NCBI GenBank assembly: GCA_029859645.1
Contig: JAOUCS010000004.1
Location: 1 to 64,000, forward strand
Source of the DNA: Lysobacterales bacterium
GTDB lineage: Bacteria; Pseudomonadota; Gammaproteobacteria; Xanthomonadales; SZUA-36
Reading direction: 5' to 3'
DNA: 64,000 bases
The translations under genes were made by a program, and so were the position numbers. The notes under the pieces are model-generated. The model had not been told where the DNA came from, ran no database searches, and saw only the letters and a list, made by a program, of their open reading frames with translations. Below, piece after piece: positions 31,015 to 40,472 of the stretch. Numbering within the stretch: position 1 is the stretch's first letter; each line of letters starts with the position of its first letter.

Positions 31015-31035
31015 TTATTGAACGTTCGGTAAATA
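31012..31035. promoter_or_regulatory. 24-bp dyad: probable TetR operator
   Basis: The centre GAACGTTC (31020-31027) is a perfect palindrome and is flanked by TATTTA and TAAATA arms (31012-31017, 31030-31035); 20 of 24 positions are symmetric. It overlaps the -10 and the predicted start site of the tetR promoter, the classic arrangement for autorepression. It lies 13 bp before the tetR start codon. Confidence 0.7.
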
Positions 31036-31048
31036 TAAGGATTCAAAC

Positions 31049-31657
31049 GTGACTGCAGTCAAAAGGCGTCCTCGCGATGCGGAGGCGACGCGTTCTCAAA
31101 TACTGGAAGCGGCAGAGAACCTGTTTGCTGTACAGGGGTTCGGTTCAACCTCTCTCGCACAAATTGCGAAAAGAAGTCATTGTCATAAAAGTCTCATCCT
31201 TCATCATTTTCGCAGCAAGAACGATTTGTGGCAGATCGTCAAGGAGCGGCGGTTCAGTCAGTTCGTCGGTGAACGCAAGGCGCAGTTCAATGTAAAAGAG
31301 GTCTCTCTCGAAGAAATTCGTAATTCCCTGCGGGCATACTTCGAGTTGCTGCGGGATGATCCGGTGCTGGTGCAGTTGCTTACCCGGGCGGAACTCGAAC
31401 AGGACCTGAGCTGCAGCCAGTACGACGAAGAACGTTTGCAACCATTCGTCGCACGGATGCGGGATGCCCAGCAAGCCGGCCTGCTGCGAAATGACGTGCC
31501 TGCCGCCCACCTGTTACTGATCGTTACCAATGTCATCACGCAGTGGTTTGAGGCTCGCGCCATGTTCGCCGGGTGGAGCGAGTTGCAAGGGGACGATCCG
31601 GACAGCCTGTTCCTGGAAAGCGTGGAAAAAGTATTTTTTGAAGGGGCGGCGGCATGA
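31049..31657 (+). CDS. TetR/AcrR family transcriptional regulator
   Basis: 202 residues from a GTG at 31049. The N-terminal helix-turn-helix is clear (TSLAQIAKRSHCHKSLILHH, with FRSKNDLW after it). The C-terminal ligand domain is helical and unassigned. It overlaps the adaptor gene by 4 nt, so it is the first gene of an efflux operon that it probably represses through the dyad in its own promoter. Confidence 0.93.
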   Translation: MTAVKRRPRDAEATRSQILEAAENLFAVQGFGSTSLAQIAKRSHCHKSLILHHFRSKNDLWQIVKERRFSQFVGERKAQFNVKEVSLEEIRNSLRAYFELLRDDPVLVQLLTRAELEQDLSCSQYDEERLQPFVARMRDAQQAGLLRNDVPAAHLLLIVTNVITQWFEARAMFAGWSELQGDDPDSLFLESVEKVFFEGAAA

Positions 31658-32730
31658 GCGGAAAAGTCCTGGCCTTACTGGCATGCCTGGTCCTGTTGAA
31701 TGCCTGTGAGCCGGCAGGGGTCACAGGCGAATCTTCGGTCCAGCTGGTCAGAACGGTCAGCGTTCGCGAGGACCGCTTGCATCACCGGCTATCGTTTCAT
31801 GGCGTGCTGTTGCCCGTGGTCAGGGCCCGCCTGTCGTTCCAGTCGTCGGGTGTGTTGAAGACCCGGCCAGCGCAGATGGGGCAGGCGGTGCGTGCAGGGG
31901 AGCTGCTGGCCACACTGGACAATCCGGAACTGGGTCCGGCGCAGCGAGCAGCAGCTGCCAGGTTACAAGAGAGCCTGACGCAGCGGGACCAGGCGAAGCG
32001 GGAACTGGTCCGGCAGAGAGCGCTTTCAGAAACCGGCGCTGTGGGAGAAGAGACGGTGGAGCGCCAGGCCGCGGAGCTGGCCTCGCTCGAGGCCACCGTA
32101 GCACAGGCCGAAGCCGACCTGGCCGGGACCCGGCAGAGGCTGGAAGACGCCACCCTGCTGGCGCCGTTTGATGGTGTTATTTCATCGGTCATTGTCGAGC
32201 CCGGGGAGTTTGTGTCCGCCGGCCAGGCCGTCATGTCGATAGGCGGCCTGGACAAGGTCGAGGTTCGGGTGTTGCTGCCCGCATCGCTGGTAAGTGAGCT
32301 GCGGACCGGGGAACAGCTCACGGTGCGGGTTCCACAGCTGGGAGAAGACGAGTTCGTCGGTATCGTGACGGAACTGTCGACGATCGGGGAAAAGGACACG
32401 GGCCTGTTTCCGGTGACCGTGGAAATTGCGGTCGATCCATTGCAGAGTATGATCCGCGCAGGGATGCAGGCCGAAGTGCTGGTGGATTATGCCGATGTAG
32501 AGGGGCTGATCGTGCCACTGGGCGCTATTGTCGATCCCGTCGGCGGTTCGCCTGAACTGTTTATCGTCAGGGAAGGCCGGGTGGTGGAGATCCCGGTGTC
32601 CATCCTGGCCATTGCCAATGGTGAGGTGGCTGTGGTTACCGAAGGCTCGTTGATCAGCAGCGGCGACCAGGTGATAACGGCAGGACACCGGTCGCTGACG
32701 GACGGACAGCAGGTCAGAACCACGCAATGA
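31654..32730 (+). CDS. RND efflux periplasmic adaptor (membrane fusion) lipoprotein
   Basis: 358 residues. The lipobox LLNAC places a lipidated Cys near residue 18, so it is anchored in the inner membrane. Two half-lipoyl segments (around residues 66-85, and LLAPFDGVISSV near 170) flank an alpha-helical hairpin rich in Gln, Ala and Glu. It bridges the RND pump to an outer-membrane channel. Overlaps of 4 nt on both sides tie it to tetR and the pump gene. Confidence 0.93.
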   Translation: MSGKVLALLACLVLLNACEPAGVTGESSVQLVRTVSVREDRLHHRLSFHGVLLPVVRARLSFQSSGVLKTRPAQMGQAVRAGELLATLDNPELGPAQRAAAARLQESLTQRDQAKRELVRQRALSETGAVGEETVERQAAELASLEATVAQAEADLAGTRQRLEDATLLAPFDGVISSVIVEPGEFVSAGQAVMSIGGLDKVEVRVLLPASLVSELRTGEQLTVRVPQLGEDEFVGIVTELSTIGEKDTGLFPVTVEIAVDPLQSMIRAGMQAEVLVDYADVEGLIVPLGAIVDPVGGSPELFIVREGRVVEIPVSILAIANGEVAVVTEGSLISSGDQVITAGHRSLTDGQQVRTTQ

Positions 32731-35700
32731 AATGGCTGGCGCGCTCACTGGATCAGCGGCGAATGATCATTTCGCTGGTGCTGTTACTTTCTCTGACCGG
32801 GCTGGTCGCATGGTTGGGAATGGTTCGGCAGGAAGATCCGGCGTTTCCGTACCGCTATGGTTACGTGATGGTGCAGTTCCCCGGGGCGGACGTAGAACAG
32901 GTTGAGCACCTGGTAGCCCGGCCGCTGGAGGAGGAGATCAGCGAGGTCGAAGAGGTTGACGAGATCAAAACGACCATTCGGGCAGGATTTCTGCATGCCA
33001 TTATCGGCATGAAGCAGACGGTCTACGATACCGACAACGTCTGGGACCGTCTGCGCGTGGCAGTTTCACGCGCGCAGAGCCGCTTCCCCGACGGTGTCTT
33101 GCCTGCCGTGATCGATGACCGGCAGGTCGATGCTGCAACGGCCGTGCTGGCCGTCAGCGGCAGTGACGACATCGAGGAGTTGCAACGGGCGGCGGAACGT
33201 CTGAAAAACCGGCTCTATTCACTCAAGGCAGTTTCGAGAGTCAGGTTGTTCGGGGATTCTGGTGAACAGGTGACGGTCGCGATTGACGATGCACGCATCC
33301 AGACGCTGGGGCTGACGCCCGAAATCATCATGGGGCAACTGAAGTCCCGTAACGAAATCGTCCCGGGCGGGTTTGTCGAAGTGGATGGCAGGCAGACCCT
33401 GGTTCGGCCGCAGACAGAGTTCCGCAGTATCGAGGAAATAGCCAATACCCCGATGGTGTTGAGCGGGGGTCAGTCGGTGCCCCTTTCGTCAATTGCGGAT
33501 GTCCGCCTGGAAGTAGCCGACCCGCCGGTTCAGACGGCCTGGATGAACGGCACCCAGGTTGTTGCTGTGGCGATCACGGTGGCTCGAAACGAGGTCAATG
33601 TCGTACGTTTCGGTGATCAGCTGCGACGCTTTGTAGACGGCATCAGGCCCGAGTTTGCACCGCTGACGATCGAGGAAATGTTCTTTCAGCCGGAACATGT
33701 CGAAGCCCGACTCAGTGAACTGGGCTATTCGCTATTGCTGGGTGTGTTGATCGTGGGAACTGTGCTGCTGGTGCTGATGGGGCCCCGCATGGGTTTTGTC
33801 GTCGCACTGATCGTGCCCCTGGTTACGCTTTCGTCCCTGTCTGTATTCGCAATGGGGGGAGGTGTGCTGCACCAGATGGCAGTCGCCGGCCTGGTCATTG
33901 CGCTGGGCATGCTGGTGGATAATGCGATCGTGATGGTGGAGAACATCCAGTGGCACATGGATCGTGGCGCGAGCGCTGTCGAAGCCGCCGTGATGTCAGT
34001 GATCGAACTGGCCAGGCCGCTGGGCGCCGCGACTGGCACGACACTTGCCGTGTTCGTGCCGATGGCTATTTCGCGCGGAGACACGGCCGACTTTACCCGC
34101 GGTATTCCAATCACGATCCTGATCATGCTCAGCATGAGTTACCTGTTTGCGATCCTGGTAACACCCCTGATCAGCCAGGTGGTGTTGCGGCCTCGTGCGG
34201 GTTCAGATCACAAGCAGAGGATGGCTCGTGCCGGAGAATGGATCGGCCGGTTCTCCGTCCGTCATGGTCCCAGGGTGATCATGGTGGCGATTGTGCTGGT
34301 GATTGTCGCGGCAATTGGCGGGCGCGAGGTCGGGCAGGAGTTCTTCCCGGACACTGATCGACGGCAGATGGTAGTGGATATCTATTATCCGGAGGGCACG
34401 CCTATTGATGTAACAACGGGTTTCGCGACAGCGCTGGCCAGCGAATTGGCCGGGTTCGAGGAAAGTGTTGACGTGTTTACATTTTCCGGTAACTCCGGCC
34501 CCCGTTTTTTCTACAACCTCAACGAAAATCCGAGAGCGCCGCAGATTGGGCGCGTGGTCGTCAATACCCGCCGCATCGAGGACCTGCCGACCCTGATGAA
34601 CTGGGTCCGCCAGCAGGCCTCCAGCCGCTGGCCGGAAGTTCAGATCGTAGCCAGGCGCCTGTCACAAGGCCCACCGGCGCCGGCGCCGGTAGAACTCAGG
34701 ATCGTAGGCCAGGACCGGCTTGCACTGGCCCGGTTCACCGAAACGCTTACGGCCATGTTGCGCGACATACCGGGAACAGTCGATGTCCGTCACAACCTGG
34801 GTATCGGCATTCCCAGTTTGCGTTTTGAATTCAACGATTCGATCGCCGATGCGCGTGGATTGAGCCGGACCCAGTTGGCACAGGCCCTGGCGAGGCAAAC
34901 CCAGGGCCTATTCATCGGCCACTTCCGTGCCGGTGAGGATCCGGTGCCAATTGTGCTGCGGTCCCGCGAGGGCAGCCGCTTCGACCTTGGGCAACTGCTG
35001 GCGGTCAATGCTTACGCCGATGTCAACCAGGCCATTCCTGTAATGGATACCGGCCAGTCCAGCATGGAGTGGCAAGCGGCAGTGATTCATCATCTTAACC
35101 TCGAGCCTGTCGTTACGGTTTACAGCGAGCTGAAGGAGGGTGCTACCTACCCGGAGATATACGAAGAAGTCTTTAGCCGGCTGGCCGAGACAGGTCTTCC
35201 GCCAGGCCTCCGCGTGGTCCCGGGAGGCTATGCAGAGTCATCCGGTGAAGCCAATAGCGCGCTGTTCAAGACGCTTCCGATCGGGCTGATCCTGCTGCTG
35301 TTTTTTCTGCTGCTGCAGTTCAATTCGTATCGCCGGGTCCTGATCATACTGGTCACCGTACCGCTGGCGATTACCGGGGTTGTTCCGGGTTTGCTGTTAT
35401 CGGGTTATTCATTCGGATTTACCGCCATGCTGGGCGTCATCACGCTGATGGGCATCGTCGTTAACAACGCCATTGTTCTGATTGACACGATCGATGGCCA
35501 CCTGGATTCGGGGATGGATTCCTCCGAAGCGGTTGCCCGCGCCGTCAGTCGCAGAACCCGGCCGATTCTGCTGACCACGCTGACCACGGTCGCCGGGCTG
35601 TTGCCGCTGACTTTTGCCAGTAGTACGCTCTGGCCTCCCATGGCATGGTCGATCATTTCAGGTCTGCTGGCTGCTACGATCCTCACGCTGGGTGTTGTTC

Positions 35701-35741
35701 CGACGCTGAGTCACTGGCTGCTCAAGACTCCACCGCGCTGA
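32727..35741 (+). CDS. RND family efflux permease
   Basis: 1004 residues. The layout is standard: one N-terminal membrane span, a large periplasmic part, a membrane bundle, a second periplasmic part and a final bundle. The proton-relay helix reads VIALGMLVDNAIVMVEN, with a single Asp followed by Asn where AcrB has Asp-Asp. It exports substrates by proton antiport. No outer-membrane TolC-like gene is next to it, so a channel encoded elsewhere must be used. A GC stem (35737-35752) covers the stop but lacks a T-tract. Confidence 0.94.
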   Translation: MKWLARSLDQRRMIISLVLLLSLTGLVAWLGMVRQEDPAFPYRYGYVMVQFPGADVEQVEHLVARPLEEEISEVEEVDEIKTTIRAGFLHAIIGMKQTVYDTDNVWDRLRVAVSRAQSRFPDGVLPAVIDDRQVDAATAVLAVSGSDDIEELQRAAERLKNRLYSLKAVSRVRLFGDSGEQVTVAIDDARIQTLGLTPEIIMGQLKSRNEIVPGGFVEVDGRQTLVRPQTEFRSIEEIANTPMVLSGGQSVPLSSIADVRLEVADPPVQTAWMNGTQVVAVAITVARNEVNVVRFGDQLRRFVDGIRPEFAPLTIEEMFFQPEHVEARLSELGYSLLLGVLIVGTVLLVLMGPRMGFVVALIVPLVTLSSLSVFAMGGGVLHQMAVAGLVIALGMLVDNAIVMVENIQWHMDRGASAVEAAVMSVIELARPLGAATGTTLAVFVPMAISRGDTADFTRGIPITILIMLSMSYLFAILVTPLISQVVLRPRAGSDHKQRMARAGEWIGRFSVRHGPRVIMVAIVLVIVAAIGGREVGQEFFPDTDRRQMVVDIYYPEGTPIDVTTGFATALASELAGFEESVDVFTFSGNSGPRFFYNLNENPRAPQIGRVVVNTRRIEDLPTLMNWVRQQASSRWPEVQIVARRLSQGPPAPAPVELRIVGQDRLALARFTETLTAMLRDIPGTVDVRHNLGIGIPSLRFEFNDSIADARGLSRTQLAQALARQTQGLFIGHFRAGEDPVPIVLRSREGSRFDLGQLLAVNAYADVNQAIPVMDTGQSSMEWQAAVIHHLNLEPVVTVYSELKEGATYPEIYEEVFSRLAETGLPPGLRVVPGGYAESSGEANSALFKTLPIGLILLLFFLLLQFNSYRRVLIILVTVPLAITGVVPGLLLSGYSFGFTAMLGVITLMGIVVNNAIVLIDTIDGHLDSGMDSSEAVARAVSRRTRPILLTTLTTVAGLLPLTFASSTLWPPMAWSIISGLLAATILTLGVVPTLSHWLLKTPPR

Positions 35742-35769
35742 CCGGAGTCAGCCGGACCGGCAGAGACCA

Positions 35770-35798
35770 TTGCCTCGCTCGCGAGATTAGAGGACAAT
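35770..35798 (+). promoter_or_regulatory. Possible promoter of the FKBP gene
   Basis: TTGCCT (35770-35775) and GACAAT (35793-35798) are 17 bp apart. A strong ribosome site, AAAGGAG, lies at about 35810-35815 ahead of the ATG at 35827. Confidence 0.35.
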
Positions 35799-35826
35799 TC
35801 GCGCTTCACAAAGGAGACTGACACAA

Positions 35827-36510
35827 ATGAAACACACTTTCATCAAGGGAGCGCTGTTGTCGGCTGCCCTCGTAAGCACCACGGTGACGGCGGCGGAGCT
35901 GGAAACCGAAGCCCAGAAACTCGGCTATATCATCGGTATGGATATCGGCAACTCCCTGAAAGAGCAAGGCACGCCAATGGATATCGATACGCTGCTCGAA
36001 GCCATCAAGGCGACTTACAACAACGAACCACTGGCACTGACGCCGGAACAGGCGGCGTCCATCCGCGAAGAGTTTATCGCTGCCAGGCGCGCTGAAGCCG
36101 AGCAACAACGCGCCAGCATGGCGTCGATCAATGCTGCCGAAGGCGATAAGTTCCTGCTGGAAAACGGCACAAAAGAAGGTGTCCAGGTCACCGATTCCGG
36201 CTTGCAGTACAAAGTCGTCGTGATGGGTGACGGCGCCAAACCCGCCGCCAGCGACAAGGTCACCGTGCACTATCGCGGAACCCTGCTAAATGGGGAAGAA
36301 TTCGACAGTTCGTACTCTCGCAATCAACCCACCAGTTTTCAGCTGGACCAGGTTATCCCCGGCTGGACGGAAGGCTTACAGATGATGCCGGTCGGCAGCA
36401 AATTCATGTTCTACATCCCGCCGAACCTGGCTTATGGTCCTAATGGCGGCGGCCCGATTGGTCCGAATTCAACCCTGATTTTTGAAGTTGAACTGCTCAG
36501 CATCGACTAA
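35827..36510 (+). CDS. FKBP-type peptidyl-prolyl isomerase, exported
   Basis: 227 residues. A signal peptide ends near residue 21 (VTAAE). An N-terminal helical dimerisation domain (about 25-110) is followed by the FKBP domain (about 125-227), with VTVHYRGTLLNGEEFDSSY, given here as VTVHYRGTLL and GEEFDSSY, and the FYIPPNLAYG loop. This matches the periplasmic FkpA/Mip group. It folds envelope proteins. Six nt separate it from ugd; a functional link is not obvious. Confidence 0.93.
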   Translation: MKHTFIKGALLSAALVSTTVTAAELETEAQKLGYIIGMDIGNSLKEQGTPMDIDTLLEAIKATYNNEPLALTPEQAASIREEFIAARRAEAEQQRASMASINAAEGDKFLLENGTKEGVQVTDSGLQYKVVVMGDGAKPAASDKVTVHYRGTLLNGEEFDSSYSRNQPTSFQLDQVIPGWTEGLQMMPVGSKFMFYIPPNLAYGPNGGGPIGPNSTLIFEVELLSID

Positions 36511-36516
36511 AAAGCC

Positions 36517-37839
36517 ATGAGAGTCTCGATTGTAGGCAGCGGTTATGTTGGCCTGGTCAGTGGTGCCGGCCTGTCGGATGTTGGACATCATGTGGTCTGC
36601 ATGGATATTGACGAGGCCCGCATTGACGGCCTGAAGAAGGGTGTGGTGCCCATTTTCGAGCCGGGCCTGGAAAAAATGCTGATGCGTAATTCCAGCCAGG
36701 GCCGATTGGAATTTACCACCTCAATTGCAGATGCTGTGACGCACGCCGAAGTATTGTTTATCGCCGTGGGTACTCCGCCGGATGAAGATGGCTCAGCAGA
36801 CCTCAGCCATGTGCTGGCAGTGGCAGCTGCAGTGGGCGAGCATCTCGAGAGCCCACTGCTGGTGGTGGTCAAGTCGACCGTGCCGGTGGGTACCTGTGAG
36901 CGGGTGAGTGCCGCGATCAATAAAAGCCTTCAGCAGCGAGGCATCAGTGTCGAATATTCGGTTGCATCCAATCCTGAGTTTCTGAAGGAGGGTGCCGCCA
37001 TCGCAGATTTCATGAAACCGGACCGGATCGTGGTGGGTGTGGATAATGAATCTGCGGAAGCCCTGTTGCGCGAACTGTATGCGCCTTTCAATCGCAATCA
37101 TCAGAAATTGTTGTGCATGGACGTGCGCTCCTCGGAACTGACCAAGTATGCAGCCAACGCCATGCTGGCGACCAAGATCAGCCTGATGAACGAATTGTCC
37201 AATGTCGCCGCCCATGTAGGCGCCGACATTGAGCATGTTCGTAACGGCATCGGTTCAGACCCCAGGATAGGCTACTCTTTCATCTACCCCGGGGCCGGTT
37301 ACGGCGGGTCATGCTTTCCCAAGGATGTGCGGGCGCTTGAACGCACGGCCCATGAAGCGGGTTATAGCGCCGAGATTCTGCAAGCTGTTGAGGCTGTTAA
37401 CAATCGACAGAAAAACAAGCCATTTGAGTTACTTATAAATCACTTTAAAGGTAATGTATCCGGATTGCGCATTGCCCTTTGGGGGTTGTCCTTCAAACCC
37501 AATACCGATGACATGCGTGAGGCGCCCAGCGTCGTCCTGGTCGAGTCCATCCTGGGCGCCGGTGGCTCTGTTATCGCTCATGATCCCGAGGCGGCGCACG
37601 AGGCCAACCGCCTGCTGCAGGGGCGTGATGGTTTCCAGACGGTTGATGACCCCTACAACGCAGCCCGCGGTGCTGATGCACTGGTGCTGATCACGGAATG
37701 GAAATTATTCTGGGCGCCTGATTTTGATCGCCTGGCACGGGAGATGAACCAGGCGGTGATCGTCGATGGCCGGAATATCTGGTCACCCGAGGTCGTCAGG
37801 CGCCGGGGTATAGACTACTATTCGATCGGCAGACCCTGA
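36517..37839 (+). CDS. ugd: UDP-glucose/nucleotide-sugar 6-dehydrogenase
   Basis: 440 residues. NAD motif [13 protein letters not shown] at the N-terminus, catalytic Cys in YGGSCFPKD (about residue 265), and the C-terminal UDP-binding domain [18 protein letters not shown]. It oxidises UDP-glucose to UDP-glucuronate with two NAD+. It is followed by gmd and fcl within 12 nt each, which makes it part of a sugar-nucleotide supply operon. A local A/T-rich, rare-codon patch at about 37397-37462 sits at the boundary before the C-terminal domain. Confidence 0.93.
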   Translation: MRVSIVGSGYVGLVSGAGLSDVGHHVVCMDIDEARIDGLKKGVVPIFEPGLEKMLMRNSSQGRLEFTTSIADAVTHAEVLFIAVGTPPDEDGSADLSHVLAVAAAVGEHLESPLLVVVKSTVPVGTCERVSAAINKSLQQRGISVEYSVASNPEFLKEGAAIADFMKPDRIVVGVDNESAEALLRELYAPFNRNHQKLLCMDVRSSELTKYAANAMLATKISLMNELSNVAAHVGADIEHVRNGIGSDPRIGYSFIYPGAGYGGSCFPKDVRALERTAHEAGYSAEILQAVEAVNNRQKNKPFELLINHFKGNVSGLRIALWGLSFKPNTDDMREAPSVVLVESILGAGGSVIAHDPEAAHEANRLLQGRDGFQTVDDPYNAARGADALVLITEWKLFWAPDFDRLAREMNQAVIVDGRNIWSPEVVRRRGIDYYSIGRP

Positions 37840-37850
37840 GGTGGCCGTAC

Positions 37851-38951
37851 ATGACTAAATCAGCACTGATCACAGGCATTACCGGCCAGGACGGGGCCTA
37901 CCTGGCTGAATTTCTACTGGAAAAGGGCTACGAAGTTCACGGTATCAAGCGCAGAGCTTCGCTGATCAACACGGCGCGTATCGATCATCTGTACTCCGAC
38001 CCCCACGTTGAAAGCACGCGCCTGACACTGCATTACGGCGACATGACTGACAGTTCCAGCCTGCAAAGGACCATTCAGCGTGTTCAGCCTGATGAAATTT
38101 ACAATCTTGCTGCCCAGAGTCATGTTGCGGTGTCGTTCGAGGAACCTGAATACACCGCTGAATCTGATGCAGTCGGAACCTTGAGAATCCTCGAGGCCAT
38201 GCGCAACCTGGGTCTTGAAGACAGCTGCAGGTTTTACCAGGCATCGACCTCGGAGCTTTTCGGTAAAGTGCAGGAGACACCGCAGAAGGAAACCACGCCC
38301 TTTTATCCGCGCTCTCCCTACGGTGTCGCCAAGCTTTATGCCTACTGGATCGTTGTAAATTATCGCGAGTCCTACGGGATGTTCGCCTGCAACGGAATCC
38401 TGTTCAATCACGAGTCGCCGTTACGTGGCGAGACCTTCGTTACGCGAAAGATCACGCGTGGCCTGGCGCGGATCGGCTGGGGGCTGGACGAATGCGTCTA
38501 TCTCGGCAATCTTGACGCACGCCGCGATTGGGGTCATGCCCGGGATTATGTCGAAGCGCAATGGCTGATGCTGCAACACGACAAGCCGGTTGACTTCGTT
38601 ATTGCTTCCGGCAAGCAGTATTCGGTGAGGGATTTCGTCAATACCGCGGCTGAGAGCATGGGACTGCAACTGGAATGGAAAGGGACCGGGACCGAAGAGT
38701 GTGCGGTGGTCGCCTGGTCGGAGAACGATGATCTTTCTTTCCGCGCTGGTGACGTCGTTGTGCAGATCGATCCCCGCTACTATCGTCCCGCTGAAGTGGA
38801 AACGCTGCTGGGCGACGCAAGCCTGGCGCGGGAGAAACTCGGCTGGTCACCACGCACATCATTCAGTCAACTGGTCAATGAAATGGTTGAGAACGACCTT
38901 CGCCTGGCCCGTGAAGAAGCGCTGATCGACCAGGATCGGTCGCAAGCCTGA
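37851..38951 (+). CDS. gmd: GDP-mannose 4,6-dehydratase
   Basis: 366 residues of the extended short-chain dehydrogenase fold. NADP motif [16 protein letters not shown], the GIKRRAS block, catalytic Thr/Glu in [11 protein letters not shown] and Tyr-Lys in [10 protein letters not shown] are all in place. It converts GDP-mannose to GDP-4-keto-6-deoxymannose, the precursor of GDP-fucose, GDP-rhamnose and related sugars. The next gene uses its product. Confidence 0.96.
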   Translation: MTKSALITGITGQDGAYLAEFLLEKGYEVHGIKRRASLINTARIDHLYSDPHVESTRLTLHYGDMTDSSSLQRTIQRVQPDEIYNLAAQSHVAVSFEEPEYTAESDAVGTLRILEAMRNLGLEDSCRFYQASTSELFGKVQETPQKETTPFYPRSPYGVAKLYAYWIVVNYRESYGMFACNGILFNHESPLRGETFVTRKITRGLARIGWGLDECVYLGNLDARRDWGHARDYVEAQWLMLQHDKPVDFVIASGKQYSVRDFVNTAAESMGLQLEWKGTGTEECAVVAWSENDDLSFRAGDVVVQIDPRYYRPAEVETLLGDASLAREKLGWSPRTSFSQLVNEMVENDLRLAREEALIDQDRSQA

Positions 38952-38961
38952 GGCCGGAAGC

Positions 38962-39912
38962 ATGGACTTTGTCGCAGGTCACAACGGCATGGTCGGTTCC
39001 GCCCTGGTAAGGCATTTGCGGGCCGCCGGCAACAGCGAGCCAATAACACAGACGCGCCGTGAACTGGACCTGACCCGGCAGGCGGAGGTTGAGGCATTTT
39101 TCGCGGACACAAAAATTTCCACGGTCTACCTGGCGGCTGCCAGGGTAGGGGGCATCAAGGCAAATAGCGAGTCCCCGGCGGATTTCATCCGCGAAAACCT
39201 GCAGATTCAAACCAATATCATCGAAGCCGCGCATCGTGCCGGAGTCGAGCGCCTGTTGTTTCTCGGAAGCTCATGCATCTATCCGCGCCTGGCCGATCAG
39301 CCGATAGCGGAAGAGGCCTTGATGACCGGCCCTCTTGAGCCTACCAATGATGCTTACGCTGTGGCCAAAATTGCCGGCATCAAGATGTGCGAGGCGTACC
39401 GCCGGCAACACGGCAGTGATTTCAGAAGCGTGATGCCCACCAACCTGTATGGACCCGGCGATAATTTCGACCTGGAAACCAGCCACGTTTTACCGGCGTT
39501 GTTGCGAAAGTTTCACGAGGCCGCGGTGCAGGGTGAGCCCTTGGTTCAGGTTTGGGGCAGCGGCAAGCCGCGCAGGGAGTTTTTACATGTCGACGACATG
39601 GCGTCTGCTTGCGGTCACCTGATGACGATCCCCGAGGGAGTCTACTGGAGTGCTGTTTCTGACCACTGTTCGCATGTAAACGTAGGTTGCGGCTCGGATA
39701 TCAGCATTGCCGCCCTGGCAGAGTTGATGGCTGCGACCTGTGGCTTCAGCGGCCGGATCGAATATGACCCGTCTATGCCCGATGGAACACCCAGAAAGCT
39801 GTTGGACGTCAGCCGGATGTCAGCCCTGGGCTGGAACGCATCCATAACCCTGGAAGAGGGCGTTCGGCAAACATTCGACTGGATGAGGAAACATTGGGAC
39901 GAGGTGAGCTGA
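38962..39912 (+). CDS. fcl: GDP-L-fucose synthase
   Basis: 316 residues (E. coli 321). N-terminal NADP motif VAGHNGMVGSALV, where Asn replaces the usual Arg; catalytic Ser in GSSCIYPRLADQP and Tyr-Lys in AYAVAKIAGIKMCE; substrate block MPTNLYGPGDNFD. It epimerises and reduces the Gmd product to GDP-L-fucose. It starts 10 nt after gmd. No glycosyltransferase follows. Confidence 0.95.
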   Translation: MDFVAGHNGMVGSALVRHLRAAGNSEPITQTRRELDLTRQAEVEAFFADTKISTVYLAAARVGGIKANSESPADFIRENLQIQTNIIEAAHRAGVERLLFLGSSCIYPRLADQPIAEEALMTGPLEPTNDAYAVAKIAGIKMCEAYRRQHGSDFRSVMPTNLYGPGDNFDLETSHVLPALLRKFHEAAVQGEPLVQVWGSGKPRREFLHVDDMASACGHLMTIPEGVYWSAVSDHCSHVNVGCGSDISIAALAELMAATCGFSGRIEYDPSMPDGTPRKLLDVSRMSALGWNASITLEEGVRQTFDWMRKHWDEVS

Positions 39913-39913
39913 G

Positions 39914-40456
39914 TTGAGTGATTCGCTTCAGGACCAGTTGCGGGCCCTGGGACTGGCAAAGAAAACCGCCGGCCGCAAAAAGCAGGCGGTTGCTGGAAAA
40001 CGGGCTAAACCCCGTGGCGGAAAACGCTCTGCAAAAGCAGGCCCGCCCGGTGAAATGTCACTCGAAAAAGCCTATGCGCTGAAAAAGCGCGATGAGCAAA
40101 AAAAGGCTGAACTGGTGCGCCGCACCAAGCAGGAGGAAGACCGCAAACGCCGCCTGCTGAATAACCAGATCCGGGATATCGTTAAAGCCAATCGCCTGAA
40201 TCACCCGGATGCCGAAATTGCGCGGAATTTCATGTTCAGGGGACGTATCCGCAAGATCAATGTAAACCCTGATCAACTCAAGGCGTTGAACGCCGGCGAG
40301 TTGGGCATCGTATACCTCTCCGGCGGCTATCACCTGCTGACCCTTGAATTTGCGGACCAGGTCAGGGCGATCTCCGCCGAACATGTCGTAGACCTGGACA
40401 CATGCGACTCCGGCGATGACGAGGAATTCCCGGTTCCGGATGATTTGAGCTGGTAA
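39914..40456 (+). CDS. DUF2058 family basic protein
   Basis: 180 residues from a TTG at 39914, with GAGGTGAG at 39901-39908 as ribosome site; it begins one base after the fcl stop. The first 80 residues are very rich in Lys, Arg, Gly and Ala with a predicted coiled coil (KKRDEQKKAELVRRTKQEED). The C-terminal half matches DUF2058 (E. coli YaiL type). The family's role is unknown; nucleic-acid binding is suggested by composition only. It is convergent with metH across 16 bp. Confidence 0.85.
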   Translation: MSDSLQDQLRALGLAKKTAGRKKQAVAGKRAKPRGGKRSAKAGPPGEMSLEKAYALKKRDEQKKAELVRRTKQEEDRKRRLLNNQIRDIVKANRLNHPDAEIARNFMFRGRIRKINVNPDQLKALNAGELGIVYLSGGYHLLTLEFADQVRAISAEHVVDLDTCDSGDDEEFPVPDDLSW

Positions 40457-40472
40457 CCTTGCTGCTTCGCTC

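Noticed and set aside
35737-35752. GC-rich stem over the stop of the RND pump gene, as a terminator
   Set aside because: No T-tract follows, and the stem overlaps the coding end.
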